This document shows, piece after piece, positions 34,199 to 45,351 of a DNA stretch of 64,000 nt. The DNA is taken from NCBI GenBank assembly GCA_027946555.1, contig JAPEVC010000024.1:124001-188000 (forward strand), read 5' to 3'. A model generated the notes under the pieces. It was not told the DNA's origin. It made no database searches and saw only the letters and a program-made list of their open reading frames with translations. This stretch comes from Gnomoniopsis sp. IMI 355080 (Eukaryota; Ascomycota; Sordariomycetes; Diaporthales; Gnomoniaceae). Within the stretch, counting starts at the first letter, position 1; every line of letters starts with the position of its first letter. The translations under genes and the position numbers were made by a program.

Positions 34199-36152
34199 AT
34201 GGCTAGCAGATCTATCAGAGGCCGGCGGATCATCATTGATTCCTCTAGCGATAACGACAGCAACAGCGACGATGAGTTCCCCGACCTGAAGGACATTGCA
34301 GAATTGGAAGCAACCAAGCTTGCAACTGCCAGGAACATTGCGAGGCCTATATTCAGCAAGACAGAAACGCCTGCGCCGAAAAGCGTAAGAAGAAGAAAAC
34401 TTGGCGTCATCGCCGACAATCCACTACTTCGTCCTCTTGGTGGCACAAGCTCATCGACACCGATCAAGGAGGGTGTGGCCCCAGTCACAAAGAAGTCAAC
34501 AACTCCACAACGTGTTGAGCTAAGGACAAGAAAGACCAAACCTGTAATCACAAGCTTCGAGGTAAATGGCATTTCTGAGGCAGAGTCTATTCAGGAGGAG
34601 ACTATCATCGAAGACTTTTCGGGGTCGGATTTCGGCGCAAGCGAGAGTGCTGACGAAGAGAGTGACAATGATTCGACATTCGGGGAGATCCCACAGCGAT
34701 CGCCATCAAAGCGCAAGGGTTTGAGCAATGCGGGCAACGGCAAAAAGTTGAACAGGGAAAGGCAGCGCAGTCCCAGCCCAAGTTCCCAGTTGCTGGCTGA
34801 GGCTCTGGACGCCGTGGAGCGAAATTCTGTGCGACCCTCAGAGGGCAGTAGCAGGGCAAGCACTGAGATCACTACCTTCAAAAGAGAGATGGACGGTACG
34901 AGATGCTCTTCAACGGATAATCTTGCGGATTGCCGCTCCAAATTTCAACTGTGAGTGTTCCCTGAAAGGAGTATACTGATTTGCAGTACTGACAAGTAGC
35001 ATTAGACCTGATTTCAAACCAACAAGGTCCAGAAGCCCGGAGAATGCTTTTCGCCACTCTGAAACAACACAATATACTTTGGATGAGTGCAGGCCCAAAG
35101 GCCTGGCATCACCAAGCAAGAAGATCTCTCGCATCCCAGCAACACCCCACCGTTCACACACGGACACTTTCTGGAACCAGGAGTTCATTGACGAATGGAA
35201 CGATGAACATTCTCCTAAGAAACAGCTATTTCCTCCGTCGGCTGTCAGCAGAAGCCCCTCAAAGAAATCCAGTAGCCCAAAGAAGGGCCAGCCCAGCCAG
35301 GCCGCCATTCTCAAAGCAAACAAAAAGGCATTTGCCCAGTCCAAGCATGAACTGGCAGTCAAGTTTCTGCTCGAACTGGATGAACGCATTACTGATAACG
35401 GACTCTCCGAGCTCTCAGCATCAACGGGTGGTGTTCGTATCGAATGGACCAACAAGCTCCATACCACCGCGGGACGCGCCAATTGGAAGCGCGAAACAAT
35501 CAAGCAAAAGAAGGACGGCGAGACGGTCTCTTCGCGGTACCGGCACCACGCTTCGATTGAATTGTCCACCAAAGTCATCGATGACGAGCACAGGCTGCTC
35601 AATGTCATCGCACATGAGTTCTGCCACCTAGCCAACTTCATGATTTCCGGCATCACGACCAACCCGCACGGCAAGGAGTTCAAAGCCTGGGCTGCCAAGG
35701 TAACCGCCGTATTCGGCGATAGAAACATTGATGTGACGACAAAACACAGCTATGATATCGACTTCAAATATGTATGGGAATGCACCATGTGCGGACTCGA
35801 ATTCAAGCGTCACTCCAAGAGCATCAACCCGGAGCGCCACCGCTGTGGCGCCTGTAAGAGCCAGCTGAAACAGACAAAGCCTGCGCCTCGGGCAACTCAG
35901 ACCAAGGAGAGCGATTATCAGCGATTTATGAAGGAGCAGATGCGACTGATCAAGGAAGAGAACCCAGGTAGTCCTCAAAAGGACATCATGCGGACCGTGG
36001 CAAGTCGATGGGCACAGAGGCAGAAGACCGCGAACAGCGAGTCCGGAGAGGGAGAGTCTATAGCCTCCTCGTCTCAATCTTGTGGCGGCAACGACAAGGT
36101 CGAGGGCGTTACAAAGACTATGGGCGAGTTGACGATTGTTGATCTGACTTGA
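34199..36152 (+). CDS. GCNA-like SprT metalloprotease with zinc ribbon and HMG box
   Basis: Exons are about 34199-34950 and 35006-36152, giving 632 residues. The donor is GTGAGT; three in-frame acceptors exist (34996, 34999, 35005), and 35005 sits best after a TACTGAC branch. Order of parts: an acidic, Ser-rich disordered region (residues 1 to about 300, with SSSDNDSNSDDEFPD and SPSKR motifs); a SprT-like domain with active-site HEFCH (His454, Glu455, His458); a zinc ribbon CTMCG..CGACK; and an HMG-box-like tail (DYQRFMKEQMRLIKEENPG). This order matches the GCNA/ACRC group, which removes DNA-protein crosslinks. The protein is likely nuclear. Protease activity on crosslinks is inferred from the family. 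Confidence 0.88.
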
Positions 36153-36469
36153 TGGCCTTTGCATTGCGATACCCCTGTTGATGGCATTATGGAAGTTTCA
36201 ATGAAAAGGCGTCCACTGTGTACTAACTTTCATAGTAGGGAAGTTGGAAGTAGAGGGCACTGGTTCGAGGGTAAAATCTTCACATTCAAATTCATATGCT
36301 CGTAATGTTCGTTCATTGATCACTTGTTTCGTCCATTCGTTCAGCACCAGCAAACAGCCACCCATCACGACACAATGAAATGGGGGGGGGGGTATCATCA
36401 CGTCGTTATTGCTGCACTACGCCTTTCCCAAAATTGATTCGTCGGTAATTCTGCCGGCATGCTTTGCTT
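36153..36469. other. Convergent intergenic region
   Basis: Short shared 3' region of the SprT-like and Mog1 genes, with an 11-base G run at 36382-36392. No gene is recognised. Confidence 0.5.
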
Positions 36470-37184
36470 TCAGATCTCGTTGAACAAACCCCAATCCTTG
36501 ACCTTGAAGCTTTGCCAGATCTCAGCAGCGTACTCAACCGCATCTCCGATGAGTTTGCCCTGCTTTCCCAGCTCCAAATCCACATCATCCTCGTCATACT
36601 CGCCCTTGATATGCGGTACATTGATCGTAATCAGGATGTCGGTGCTTTCCTTCTCCAGTCGCAGCAGTGTGAGGATGATGGCTGTAAAGTCCGGCGCGTG
36701 GCTGCCGTCTTTAGACGGGTCAGGCTTTGGGGTTTGTGTGGCGATGAGGGTATAAGCTGGAATCTTGGCGCTACATCAAGCGCAGCCCACCAGGTAAGCA
36801 AATGGAAAGTCACAATGATGAATAGCAGGCGAGGTGTAAGGGAAACAGAGGGGGAAGGGAAAGAGGCGAGGGGAGAGGGTAAACATACTCAAGCTTGCTG
36901 AACTGCGTCTCGGTCGAGTTCCACACTTTGACGGTATCGGCGTCCGTGCCGACCAGGTCCTCGAGGTGTATAGTAAGCGCTTTGCCGTCAATCTCGTCGG
37001 AGGAGCCAGGCCCGCCGACGCGCTCTGTGATGTCGAAGATGATGCTCGTGAAGCCGTCCTTGTCGATAAAGACCTCTTGGTTGTCAGGCACTTGGCGCAG
37101 CTTGGACACGTCGGCGAAGTTTTCTGGAATTTCGGCTTCGAGGGCACCGCCGAAGAGAGGCGTGCGCTTGTAGCGGTGGGACAT
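36470..37184 (-). CDS. MOG1: Ran-binding nuclear import factor Mog1
   Basis: Exons (minus) are 37184-36889 and 36770-36470, joined in frame to give 198 residues, a normal Mog1 length. The start RTPLFGGALEAEIPENFADVS and RQVPDNQEVFID are hallmark Mog1 sequences, followed by SIIFDITERV. The second exon carries the rest of the fold (DFTAIILTLLRLEKESTDIL, INVPHIKGEYD, VKDWGLFNEI). Mog1 binds Ran and promotes GTP release, helping nuclear protein import. The 118-base intron is one of the longer ones in the window. Confidence 0.92.
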
Positions 37185-37929
37185 GGCGGGTTGTTAGATG
37201 GATTTTCGCCGGTTCAAGGTTGGGGAGGCTGTGTTGTACGAACAGCTATTGTGTCGAAAGTCGAGGGGTAGCAGGATCGGGAGTGGGATTTCAGGCCCTA
37301 TGTATGCCCGAATATGACCATGTGGTAGTCAGAGGCTTGGAAGGAACAGTTTCACAGCTCGTCATCAGGCGCGTATGTTGTGCTCGACAGAATGAGGAAG
37401 CAGGCAGCCCCTCCGAAGTCCTACCAGGTCAATAGCGGGGCTGGCGTATGATGTAAGTCTCCAGGGGGGCAGCCTCGCCGAAACTACGAATATACGAGCA
37501 TTGAAAGAGACCACGATTTCACGAAAGAAAGAAAGAACAAATAGTACCAAAATATATTGAGCTGTATATAAATACTGAACTGATCTCTACGAATTGGGTA
37601 CAAAAAGTAAAAGTTAAAATCGAATCTGGGATCCAGACGAATAGTGCCAAAGATTGCAATACTGGAATTTGTTGAGTCACACCACGGTCACATCTGGTAA
37701 AAGGCAAGAGGTGAGTTCGGTAGTGGATCTCATTCCGACCAGATTTTGTCGCGAGAACATATATAAAGTAAGATACGACGATCGCCTGCACCAGTCATCA
37801 CTACACGCCTCCACATTCAACTCCGATGAACGTCCGCACCTCATCTTGAGCTGCTTCTAGATCTGGAGCCTATCCTTACAATATCCTCACACCCGTTTCA
37901 TTCTCCAGAACTCAACCCCAAACACACTC
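37185..37929. other. Divergent promoter region of MOG1 and the HIT gene
   Basis: No gene is recognised. An AT-rich segment with TATATAAATA is at about 37564. The MOG1 leader occupies the left end. Confidence 0.5.
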
Positions 37930-38738
37930 ATGTCCAGCAGAATGGCTTGTATTTTTTGCAAAATCATCAAGGGTGTGTCATGTTCCTAAGTGGCTTTGCA
38001 CTTGCTACGGTCCTGTATCCGGCTTCCGCGACACGTTGCAGAGGACCGTGATGGCTTATTACCATAGTACTTGATCCTAGTTAACATTTACCCCAGGTGA
38101 TATTCCCTCCATCAAGCTCTTCGAGAGCGACAAGACCCTCGCTTTCCTGGACATCAACCCACTGAGCAAGGGACACGCCGTACGCTCTCCACTCTCCCAA
38201 ATCTGAGCGAGCTCACCCAAATTACTGACACCTCGAAGCTGGTAATCCCCAAGCACCATGGCGAGAAGCTTTCCGACATACCAGATGAGCACTTGACCGA
38301 GCTTCTGGTAAATCCGCTCCCTCAAGGCATCCATGGCCGGGAGAACAGACGTCTGACATTCCCGCGTAGCCCATCGCAAAGAAGATAGCCATTGCCACAG
38401 GCGCCGAGAACTACAACATCCTACAGAACAACGGCAAGCTTGCCCATCAGGAGGTTGGCCACGTAAGTTGACACGTCCTTGCGTTCTACAACTTCTTGGA
38501 AGGATGACGAGGAGCTGACTGGTGCCTTCTTGCTTTAGCTTCACGTGCACGTGGTAAGACACATAATTTCGCTTTTTTTTAGGTTTTCATTTTGTTGCGA
38601 AGTGACAATCTAACTGCGAGCCTATTACAGATTCCCAAGCCGAATCAAGAGGAGGGCCTGGGTGTCGGCTGGCCGCAGCAGAAGGTAGAACCCGCCGCGC
38701 TTCAGGCGCTGGCTGACCAGATCAAGAGCAAGATGTAG
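37930..38738 (+). CDS. Histidine-triad (HIT) nucleotide hydrolase, Hnt1-like
   Basis: Six exons: 37930-37972, 38097-38179, 38239-38307, 38370-38462, 38539-38553 and 38631-38738. All joins keep frame and the product is 136 residues, typical of Hint/Hnt1. Landmarks are MACIFCKIIKGDIPS, SDKTLAFLDINPLSKGH, LVIPKHH and TGAENYNILQNNG, then the triad GHLHVHVIPKP with His96, His98 and His100. Family members hydrolyse adenosine 5'-phosphoramidates and act as adenylyl-lysine hydrolases. The fifth exon is only 15 bases and encodes LHVHV, the core of the active site. Most of the length between start and stop is intron, so the gene is easily missed by simple open-frame searches. Confidence 0.92.
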
Positions 38739-38999
38739 GCGAGCCTTGCTTTCATTCAAGTCTAGCATGCCGCACCATTGTTCATAGCATCACATATGAC
38801 AGAATTCGACCAGAGAAGAAGCACGCTCAATAAATTGCGTAGCACGCTCAAAATATCCAAATTACCACAAATGTGGCCGTGCGTTGCAATGAACATACCC
38901 GTCGCTGTTGCGATTACATTGCTATGCTTCGAGCCTCGGGCCGCATATCTACGTTTTGGCAGATAACTCGGAGAGAAGTGTGGTGTGTAACTCAGCGAC

Positions 39000-40910
39000 T
39001 CAATCCACGTCATCACTTGATGTGCCGACGCCGTTCTCACTCGTCTGCACGGCGGCCTCCTGCTTCGTCGGGTACGGCTCAGCCTTCTCACCCTGTATCC
39101 AGCCAATACGATCAACTAGCGCCCTCGCGCGCACGTATCCATCCAATTGCCAGTAGTCCACGCGCAACTTCGCTGCAATGCTATCCCGTTGTGTCTTGAT
39201 TGCCACATCCTCGGGGTTCCTGATCCACTGGGCCGTGGCCTCCTCGTAGTCTTGGTAGAGCTGCTCGCGCGCCGCCAGTAGGCCGTCGCGAGTAGTGGTG
39301 TCGTTCATCTTGTCGTTTTCACCCGGGACGGGCTCCACGTATTTATATGCGTAGTCCTCGTCGCCATCGAGCTCTTTCGGGACGCGTGATGCAGAAATGA
39401 ATTCTTCCAAATCTTTAATGTTGTTGGTGAAGTGAACCTTACTAGCGACCACGGGGTCAAGCCAGCCGCGAATGACCTTCCAGATTCCTGGCCTAGTGTT
39501 AGAAAAAGATAATGAACGCTGGGAAAGACTGTCGAGGTGATCATATACCTTGGAAAATCCAGGGCGACTTGTGTACGAGGACTGAGCCTAATGATTCGGG
39601 ATAATTCGCCTCGAAGCACTTAATCATGAACTTCAGGGGCGTGTAGTCCTAAACATTACATCTGTCAGCGCACTGAATTATGGCGCGAGAGAGACTGAAC
39701 TCACCATGTTGGCCATGGAGAAGCCGGTCATATCAAATAGGACCGTCGCCGTGTCGACGGGCGGCCGGAGGACCATGCGCGCTGTCTCTATCAGGTAGAC
39801 GGTATACCTCTCCAGCGACTCCTCACACTGTTCACCCTGGTGGTGACAACGGACCCTCACAACACATATAGGCCTTCCCTTATTGTCGAGACCATGCAAA
39901 AAGCTCTTACCCATACGAATCTGCGCCATGAAGTCCTCGCCCAGCTGCTTCTTCTTCGGATCGTCGGACTTTGTCAGCTCCACCATGGCCGCCTCACCAT
40001 TCTTCATGATCTCGTCGTCAACATGCATCTCGTTGGCTCGCCAGTTCATGGTCGAAACTAACATGACCAGCGCCTTGTTGACATCCCATTTCCTTGCCCG
40101 CAGAAAACGCAGGACTAGTGCATCGGGGTGGTCGTGCTTGACCATGGACCAAATTGTCGCGCGGATAGTCTCGGGGGACGTGTTGGCCAAGGTTTCCAAG
40201 AATTGCTTATTCTGGCCATACTTGTCGTCTGCATCGTCGGCTTTGACGGATGAGCTCACGCCGCTCGCTGTCGAAGCAGCGTCCGAATCGCCGTTCTTGT
40301 CCTTGTGGCCTTTCCTAGAGAACATGGTTATCCTCCTCTTCTTTGGCTTCTCCTTGGCATTGGTCGATTTATCAGCCAAGGCTTCGGTGCCTGTGGTCGA
40401 CGCAGCGTCATCCTGCGCACCTTCCGGGTCACCAATGGCGCAGACTTTGAAGATGGCTGTCCATAGCTCGCGCAACTTCTGTTCTTGATCTGGTGTCAAA
40501 TTTCCTACGCGCCCTGGCAGCTCCTCATGTTGTATTCCTGACATGTTGACCACTGCCTCTAGCCTGGTCTCTTCCGACAGACTCAGTTGGGAAGTGTGAG
40601 GTCGAAGTGAAGCGTAGAGGGCCGCAGCGGCAGACGCTACTACGAAAACGAGCAGTATGGAAGATGCGCCGGCTTGTAGAGGCTCACGAGATTGTAACGG
40701 GGAGTTCTTGGTCAAGACGAGATGCTGCGCAAGGCGTTCCTCAGGTGGTGGGGCCCAATTTGAGCGACCAAATGGACTTCGATTGGTGATGCTTCGACAA
40801 GTCCTCGCGTAATGTGGGATCAGGCCAGTAGAGGGTCTGCGAAGGTGAGGCGCAATGGGGGTATGCAGGCGGCAAAGAGAATGGAATAGTCTGTTCCGGA
40901 ACGGTCGCAT
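39000..40910 (-). CDS. CRAL-TRIO (Sec14-like) lipid-transfer protein
   Basis: Exons (minus) are 40910-39705, 39648-39549 and 39487-39000, giving 597 residues. The CRAL-TRIO N-terminal region (DALVLRFLRARKWDVNKAL) and lipid-binding lobe (GRPICVVRVRCHH, ERYTVYLIETARMVLR, ATVLFDMTGFSMANMDYTPL, YPESLGSVLVHKSPWIF, KVHFTNNIKDLEEFI) are complete. The long form begins with about 120 extra residues: an Arg-rich, presequence-like start and one hydrophobic helix (SSILLVFVVASAAAALYASL). A second ATG at 40544 (MSGIQHEELPG) would give the usual soluble Sec14-like form. A basic, Ser-rich insert (KPKKRRITMFSRKGHKDKNG) separates N-terminal parts. Phosphatidylinositol or related lipid transfer is inferred. Confidence 0.88.
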
Positions 40911-42086
40911 TGACGACCGTGAACACGGGAGCAGGCTGGGACAGGTCTACGAAGCGTAGACTTGTAAAATGCAAATTTTAGAACGGCAGCCTGTAGATCA
41001 GATGGAGCATCAGCAAGGCGCCGTCGCACCAGCGGGTAGGGCATAATCATGAGATGGGGACCAATTTCAACGCGTCTGGAACTGGGGCCAAGCAGCGTAT
41101 GCTAACTTACCGTCAGATGGGAGGTAGCTCCAATTGCTTGTCCTGTTCAAAGTTCCCAGATTGTAGTCCAGGGAGGATTGTGAGCAGGTGGACCGCAAAG
41201 GAGGCCAATTTAGACTGCCAGGTAGAAGAAGGAGCTCGACGGAGCTGTCGCTGTTACGCGCCCAATTTGCGACTGATTGAACGGGCCCAAGGGCAGATCG
41301 GGTCACAAAGAGTACAGTAGTAAGAGGATAGGGTAAATAGGATAGGGTAGACAGAAACTAGGAGGGAACATGTAGGGATCACCAATCCGTCTTCCGGATG
41401 CTCCGTGAGGACGATGATGAGTGGGGGAGGAGGAGTCGGCCAAGGGCGTAATTGCGGGCGGTCGTGTGCTTCTTCGATGCTTTTTCCAGGTTCAATGTCG
41501 GCGGGGTCTGGGGTCCTTCCCAGTACATCAGGCTTGCTAGGCGCTGCAGAGTGGGCCGGGAATGCAACTTTGGAAACTTCCGCGCAACTGGAATTTGATA
41601 CCCCATATTTGCTGCAGCAGAGGGGCATCGCGTCACTCTTGAACTAAACTTATCGGACTTCCTGTAAACGGATGGCTTTCTGGGAAAAGACAGCAAACTT
41701 AGCCAACCAGGCGATCCACGGCTCCATCTCGAAGATGTCTCGCCTCAATTATCACGTTGGGTTCCAAGGTTGGTACTTTGGATAGGTACTTCCTACCCTC
41801 GGAGGCAGGCACGCAGACAGATATCTTTAGGAGACTCCAGAAGGCTGGTCCCAGGTGATCGGGTAGCCCCTGCACCCGTAAGGCCCCGTTGCACGTGCTA
41901 TCGAGCAACGCAGTACCGAGTACAACCCTGAAAGACATACCTTGGTTGTCTACGGAGTAAAGTACTGGGTACGGTACCTGCCAAACGCGTCCAGTCAAAC
42001 GCGTCACTTTCTACACTTTATCACGACGACACACATATATATACCAAGAACCAATCCCCAGGAACTTCACCTCTTATCACCACACA
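40911..42086. other. Divergent promoter region of CRAL-TRIO and DAM1 genes
   Basis: Open frames on the minus strand (41254-41628, 41379-41696) have no motif and are probably chance. TACC/GGTACC-rich words occur near 41965-41985. No gene is called. Confidence 0.45.
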
Positions 42087-42829
42087 ATGTCGCAAGAGAG
42101 GAACCGCTCAACATCACGGACTAGGGTCTCGCGCCCCACGACTCCTTTGCGCCCTTCATCTCGGTCTTCTTTCCGCGAGTCCGCAAGAGCGAGCGCCGAT
42201 GCACCTTTCCCACTCAATGCTTTCGAGCCCCAGTTTGGCGAGTTGTCCGATGCCATGGCGGATCTGGAGGCCAACCTGATGCACTTTCAGTTGATGCATG
42301 AAAGTCTGGCTCGTTTCAGTGAGAGCTTTGCCAGCTTCCTCTACGGCCTGAACATGAATGCGTTTTGTGTCGACTATCCTGAGGTATCATCACAGCACTT
42401 TCCTTCACATTCTTCTTCCAGGTCGCTAACACTGCCTGCAGGGACCAATCCCAGATTCGTTCCGGAGGGCAAAGCAGGGAGAGGACCAGGATGTTACTGT
42501 CATCCCAGACAGTAACGAATTTGACGGAGAGACAACCTTCATGTGCGTGGTACCGTTGTCATACTGTCTGAGCTCCTTCAGACCATCTTACTGACGTAAC
42601 ACATCCGTGTTACAGGACAACCGACACATCTTTCGTCGAGAACCCCTCCTCGACAAGGACAGCCGCCTCCAGGTTCCAAACTCCAGCTCCGAAACCCAAA
42701 ATCTCTCGGGTACCTGCGCCGGCTACCCGAGGCGGTACGCAGGCTCGAGGAGGTCGTGGTGGCACTCGTGGCACTCGTGGTACGCGGGCTAGTGGTCTTG
42801 CGCCTCCGAGAGTCCGCGGTCTCAGATGA
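42087..42829 (+). CDS. DAM1: DASH complex subunit Dam1
   Basis: Exons are 42087-42383, 42442-42542 and 42616-42829, giving 203 residues. The conserved Dam1 core is unmistakable (NAFEPQFGELSDAMADLEAN, HFQLMHESLARFSESFASF, LYGLNMNAFCVDYPE). DASH/Dam1 rings couple kinetochores to microtubule plus ends; in yeast Dam1 is regulated by Aurora (Ipl1) phosphorylation. The N-terminal 35 residues are Ser/Arg-rich (NRSTSRTRVSRPTTPLRPSS) and offer candidate Aurora sites. The C-terminus is Arg/Gly-rich with repeated RGG/RGT units and likely disordered. Intron 1 is 58 bases with a GCTAAC branch. Confidence 0.93.
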
Positions 42830-43461
42830 GATGCCCTCTGAGGTACAGTGCGTATAAAATCTCAGTCTGGGGGGGGGGGCGAAGCCAAAATGCACCTTGT
42901 GGGGAAGAGGGGGGGGGGGGTCGCGCTGTCTGTTTGGTCACCGCTTCACCTTAGGCCGGTGCAATTCTGCCAAGTCCAGTAGGTGATGGCCAAGCTGACT
43001 GCCCCCAAGACGAACCCTGGGAGTGGATTACCAGATCAAAGAGTGATCTCGGGTATGCCATGTTCACTAGCAGTGGATGGGCAGGTTGTGTATGCGAAGT
43101 AAAATATCTGTGGTTGGAAGGTGGATAGATGCTCGAGTGAACTGAAAACTTGTCTCGGAGGCAAATATTCTCCAAAACAAAGGTCAGAAAATGGCCGGTC
43201 ATTCCAGTAGTTAAACAAGCAATGTCGCAGTTTGCTTCGATGTCTGAAAGATTGGGTACACAAATTCTTCTATTGAGATGGTTCCCCTCCGCTCCGCTGG
43301 CCGTCGAAGATAAACTCTCGCTCCGGGCCGAATCTGCAGTTCGGCCCAGCCGAGGCCCACTCCTTTCAAGTTTGGAACTCCTGGTTGACGTCCTGTTCAA
43401 TTCCAACAACAGACAGCTATTGCAGAACTGCTCTTCCTTGAACCGGCCACCGAGGCTGTCA
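42830..43461. other. Intergenic region between DAM1 and DUF167 genes
   Basis: Contains G runs of 11 bases (42869-42879) and 12 bases (42909-42920). No gene is recognised. The plus-strand open frame runs in from 43150, but coding sequence is taken to start at 43462. Confidence 0.5.
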
Positions 43462-43885
43462 ATGGCATCACAACGTTTTATTCAATACATCGCGGGCACC
43501 AAGAACAAAGTCCCCGCCGTCTACCTCCAGTGCCATATCAAACCAAGAGCAAGCAAAGTGCGCGAGGGCCTATCCTCCCTGACCGATGATGCCGTCCATA
43601 TATGTGTAGCTGCGATTCCAAAAGACGGCGAATCGAATAGGGCTGTGTTATCGGTGCTGAGTGAAGTAGGTAGTCGTGTCATCACGTTGGCTATGGAGAG
43701 CGAAACAGTCGTGCTAATAGTTCTAGGCTCTTGGCGTGCCCAAGTCTGACCTTCAGATTACCCGTGGATACAAGTCCAAGGACAAGACTGTCGCAGTCGT
43801 TGGCAAGGCTGTCCAGGATGGCGAGGAGTGTGTGAGTCGCTTGTTAAAGAAGCTTGGGCAAGCTGTTGAAGACGGTGTTGGCTAG
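43462..43885 (+). CDS. DUF167/YggU-family small protein
   Basis: Exons are 43462-43665 and 43727-43885 with an in-frame join at a GTAGGT donor and TTCTAG acceptor, giving 120 residues. Conserved motifs: VYLQCHIKPRASKVR near residue 20, then IPKDGESNRAVLSVLSEALG and ITRGYKSKDKTVAV. This is the DUF167 fold found from bacteria (YggU) to human C15orf40; its biochemical role is not established. The chosen ATG (MASQRFIQYIAG) gives a compact protein; the frame is open upstream but looks non-coding there. Length is close to family norm. Confidence 0.88.
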
Positions 43886-44591
43886 ATTTCGCCAAAGTAG
43901 CATTATCCGACGACCGCAGTAACAGGACGATTGCGGAGTAAAGACAGACTTGAGAAGCCGAAAAAGGAGTCTTCTAAGTTTCCACGCACAAGAATTGAGT
44001 TTCCTTTGGATTCTTGATTGAGCTTTGTACTGGCTTTGTTAGGTGCCGAAGTGGGCTGTACGTCACGACCTCTCTCAAAGCCTGCTGATGGACTCTAGTG
44101 GTACAAGAAGTCCGACGTATACGACATCGACGCCGTATTAGATATCAAATACATTTTCCCACATGGGACAGTAGGTCCTGTATCAGACAAGCCATCCGTT
44201 TCCGCTTTCGATGACCTCAAACGCAAAGCCAGTTGTGAAGTGCATACTAGAAGAGACTGTTGTAATCCTCAGAGACGACGTGATACATGGACCAAGCTCA
44301 TTGATGATAGACATTGCAACAAATCACGCTCAAGGATGATCTGGAGGTAAATCACGAGATAGAAGTGTTTCGACGTTTAGGCTCTTGATATCTTTTCCCG
44401 TATACCTGCGCCTTGCCGAAGAACAGACGGCGCAGATGTGGTATACGTCACCCTGAATAGGTCATCGAACAGCACGTCAAATTCGACGACACAGGACTTG
44501 GGTCCAAGTTGCTCATGATCATCATTTTTCATATGCGTTGCAAGGATCCAATTGCACACCATAATCGCTCGTGGGGGTCGGAAACGAGTAA
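43886..44591. other. Convergent intergenic region
   Basis: Shared 3' region of the DUF167 and peroxiredoxin genes. No gene is recognised. Confidence 0.5.
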
Positions 44592-45351
44592 TCAAGCATT
44601 CCAATCCAGAGACGCTGGTGGACCTAGGACCTTGTCGGCCATGGAATCATTTGTACCTGTCCCATCCTTCTCGATGTGAGTCGACCTGGCAACAAGGTTA
44701 GCTTCCATGCTCACTGGGGGTCAAATTTGTTCGACTTACTTCACCTTGCCATCCTTCACCACCAGGGCATACCGCTTGCTCCGGTGATTACCGAAGACCT
44801 TAGTGGCGTCAAAGTCTAGTTCCAATGCCTTGGTAAACTCTCCAGTGGAATCTGCGACGAAGCGCATCTTTGTCAAGGATTGTTAGCAGGCGAGTACCAC
44901 GCTCGGAAGTTCTGGCCACTTACGCCCAGAATTCCCTCGGGGTCAAGGAGGTCACCCCATGCCTTCATGACGAAGGGATCGTTCACAGCTACTACAAATA
45001 CTTTGCCAGCATCTCTGAGGCCGGGGTGAGTAAGATAGCTGGGGATGTGTTTTTGAGAGCATCCTGGGCCTGGGGGTAACAGTCAGTGACAGTCCCTGCG
45101 TACTGGGGAGGATCTGAAGCTCGCGAAGACGTACTGAATGCGCCGGGCACCCCAATGATCAGGCCATCAGCAGAGGAGAGCTCCTTGGCAAGGTTCACCT
45201 TATTGGCAGGAGAGCCCTCCGTGAGCTCTAGATGAGGGATTGAGTCGCCGACCTTGACAAAGGCCGGGCGACTAGAGTGGAAACCTCTGGTAGCCGTGAT
45301 AGACGAACGTGCCGCCATGTTCAGAGGACGAAGAGCGGACCGGAACGCCAT
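44592..45351 (-). CDS. Mitochondrial-type peroxiredoxin (Prx5/AhpE-like), apparent 1-base frameshift
   Basis: Exons (minus) are 45351-45135, 45069-44924, 44868-44740 and 44685-44592. A presequence (SSITATRGFHSSRPAFVKVG) precedes the thioredoxin fold. The peroxidatic Cys76 is in GVPGAFSPGCSQKHIP, with Ser in place of the more common Thr. Then come FVVAVNDPFVMKAWGD and MRFVADSTGEFTKALE. Here the frame breaks: three T (plus strand 44820-44822) stand where two would continue LDFDATKVFGNHRSKRYALV in the next frame. As given, translation ends at a TGA shortly after. Downstream text remains well conserved, so the break is either recent or a sequence error. The family reduces H2O2 and alkyl peroxides. 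The final residues (KVLGPPASLDWNA) differ from the usual short ending. Confidence 0.85.

Noticed and set aside
41254..41696. Overlapping minus-strand open frames upstream of the CRAL-TRIO gene
   Set aside because: Proline- and serine-rich chance frames with no family signature.
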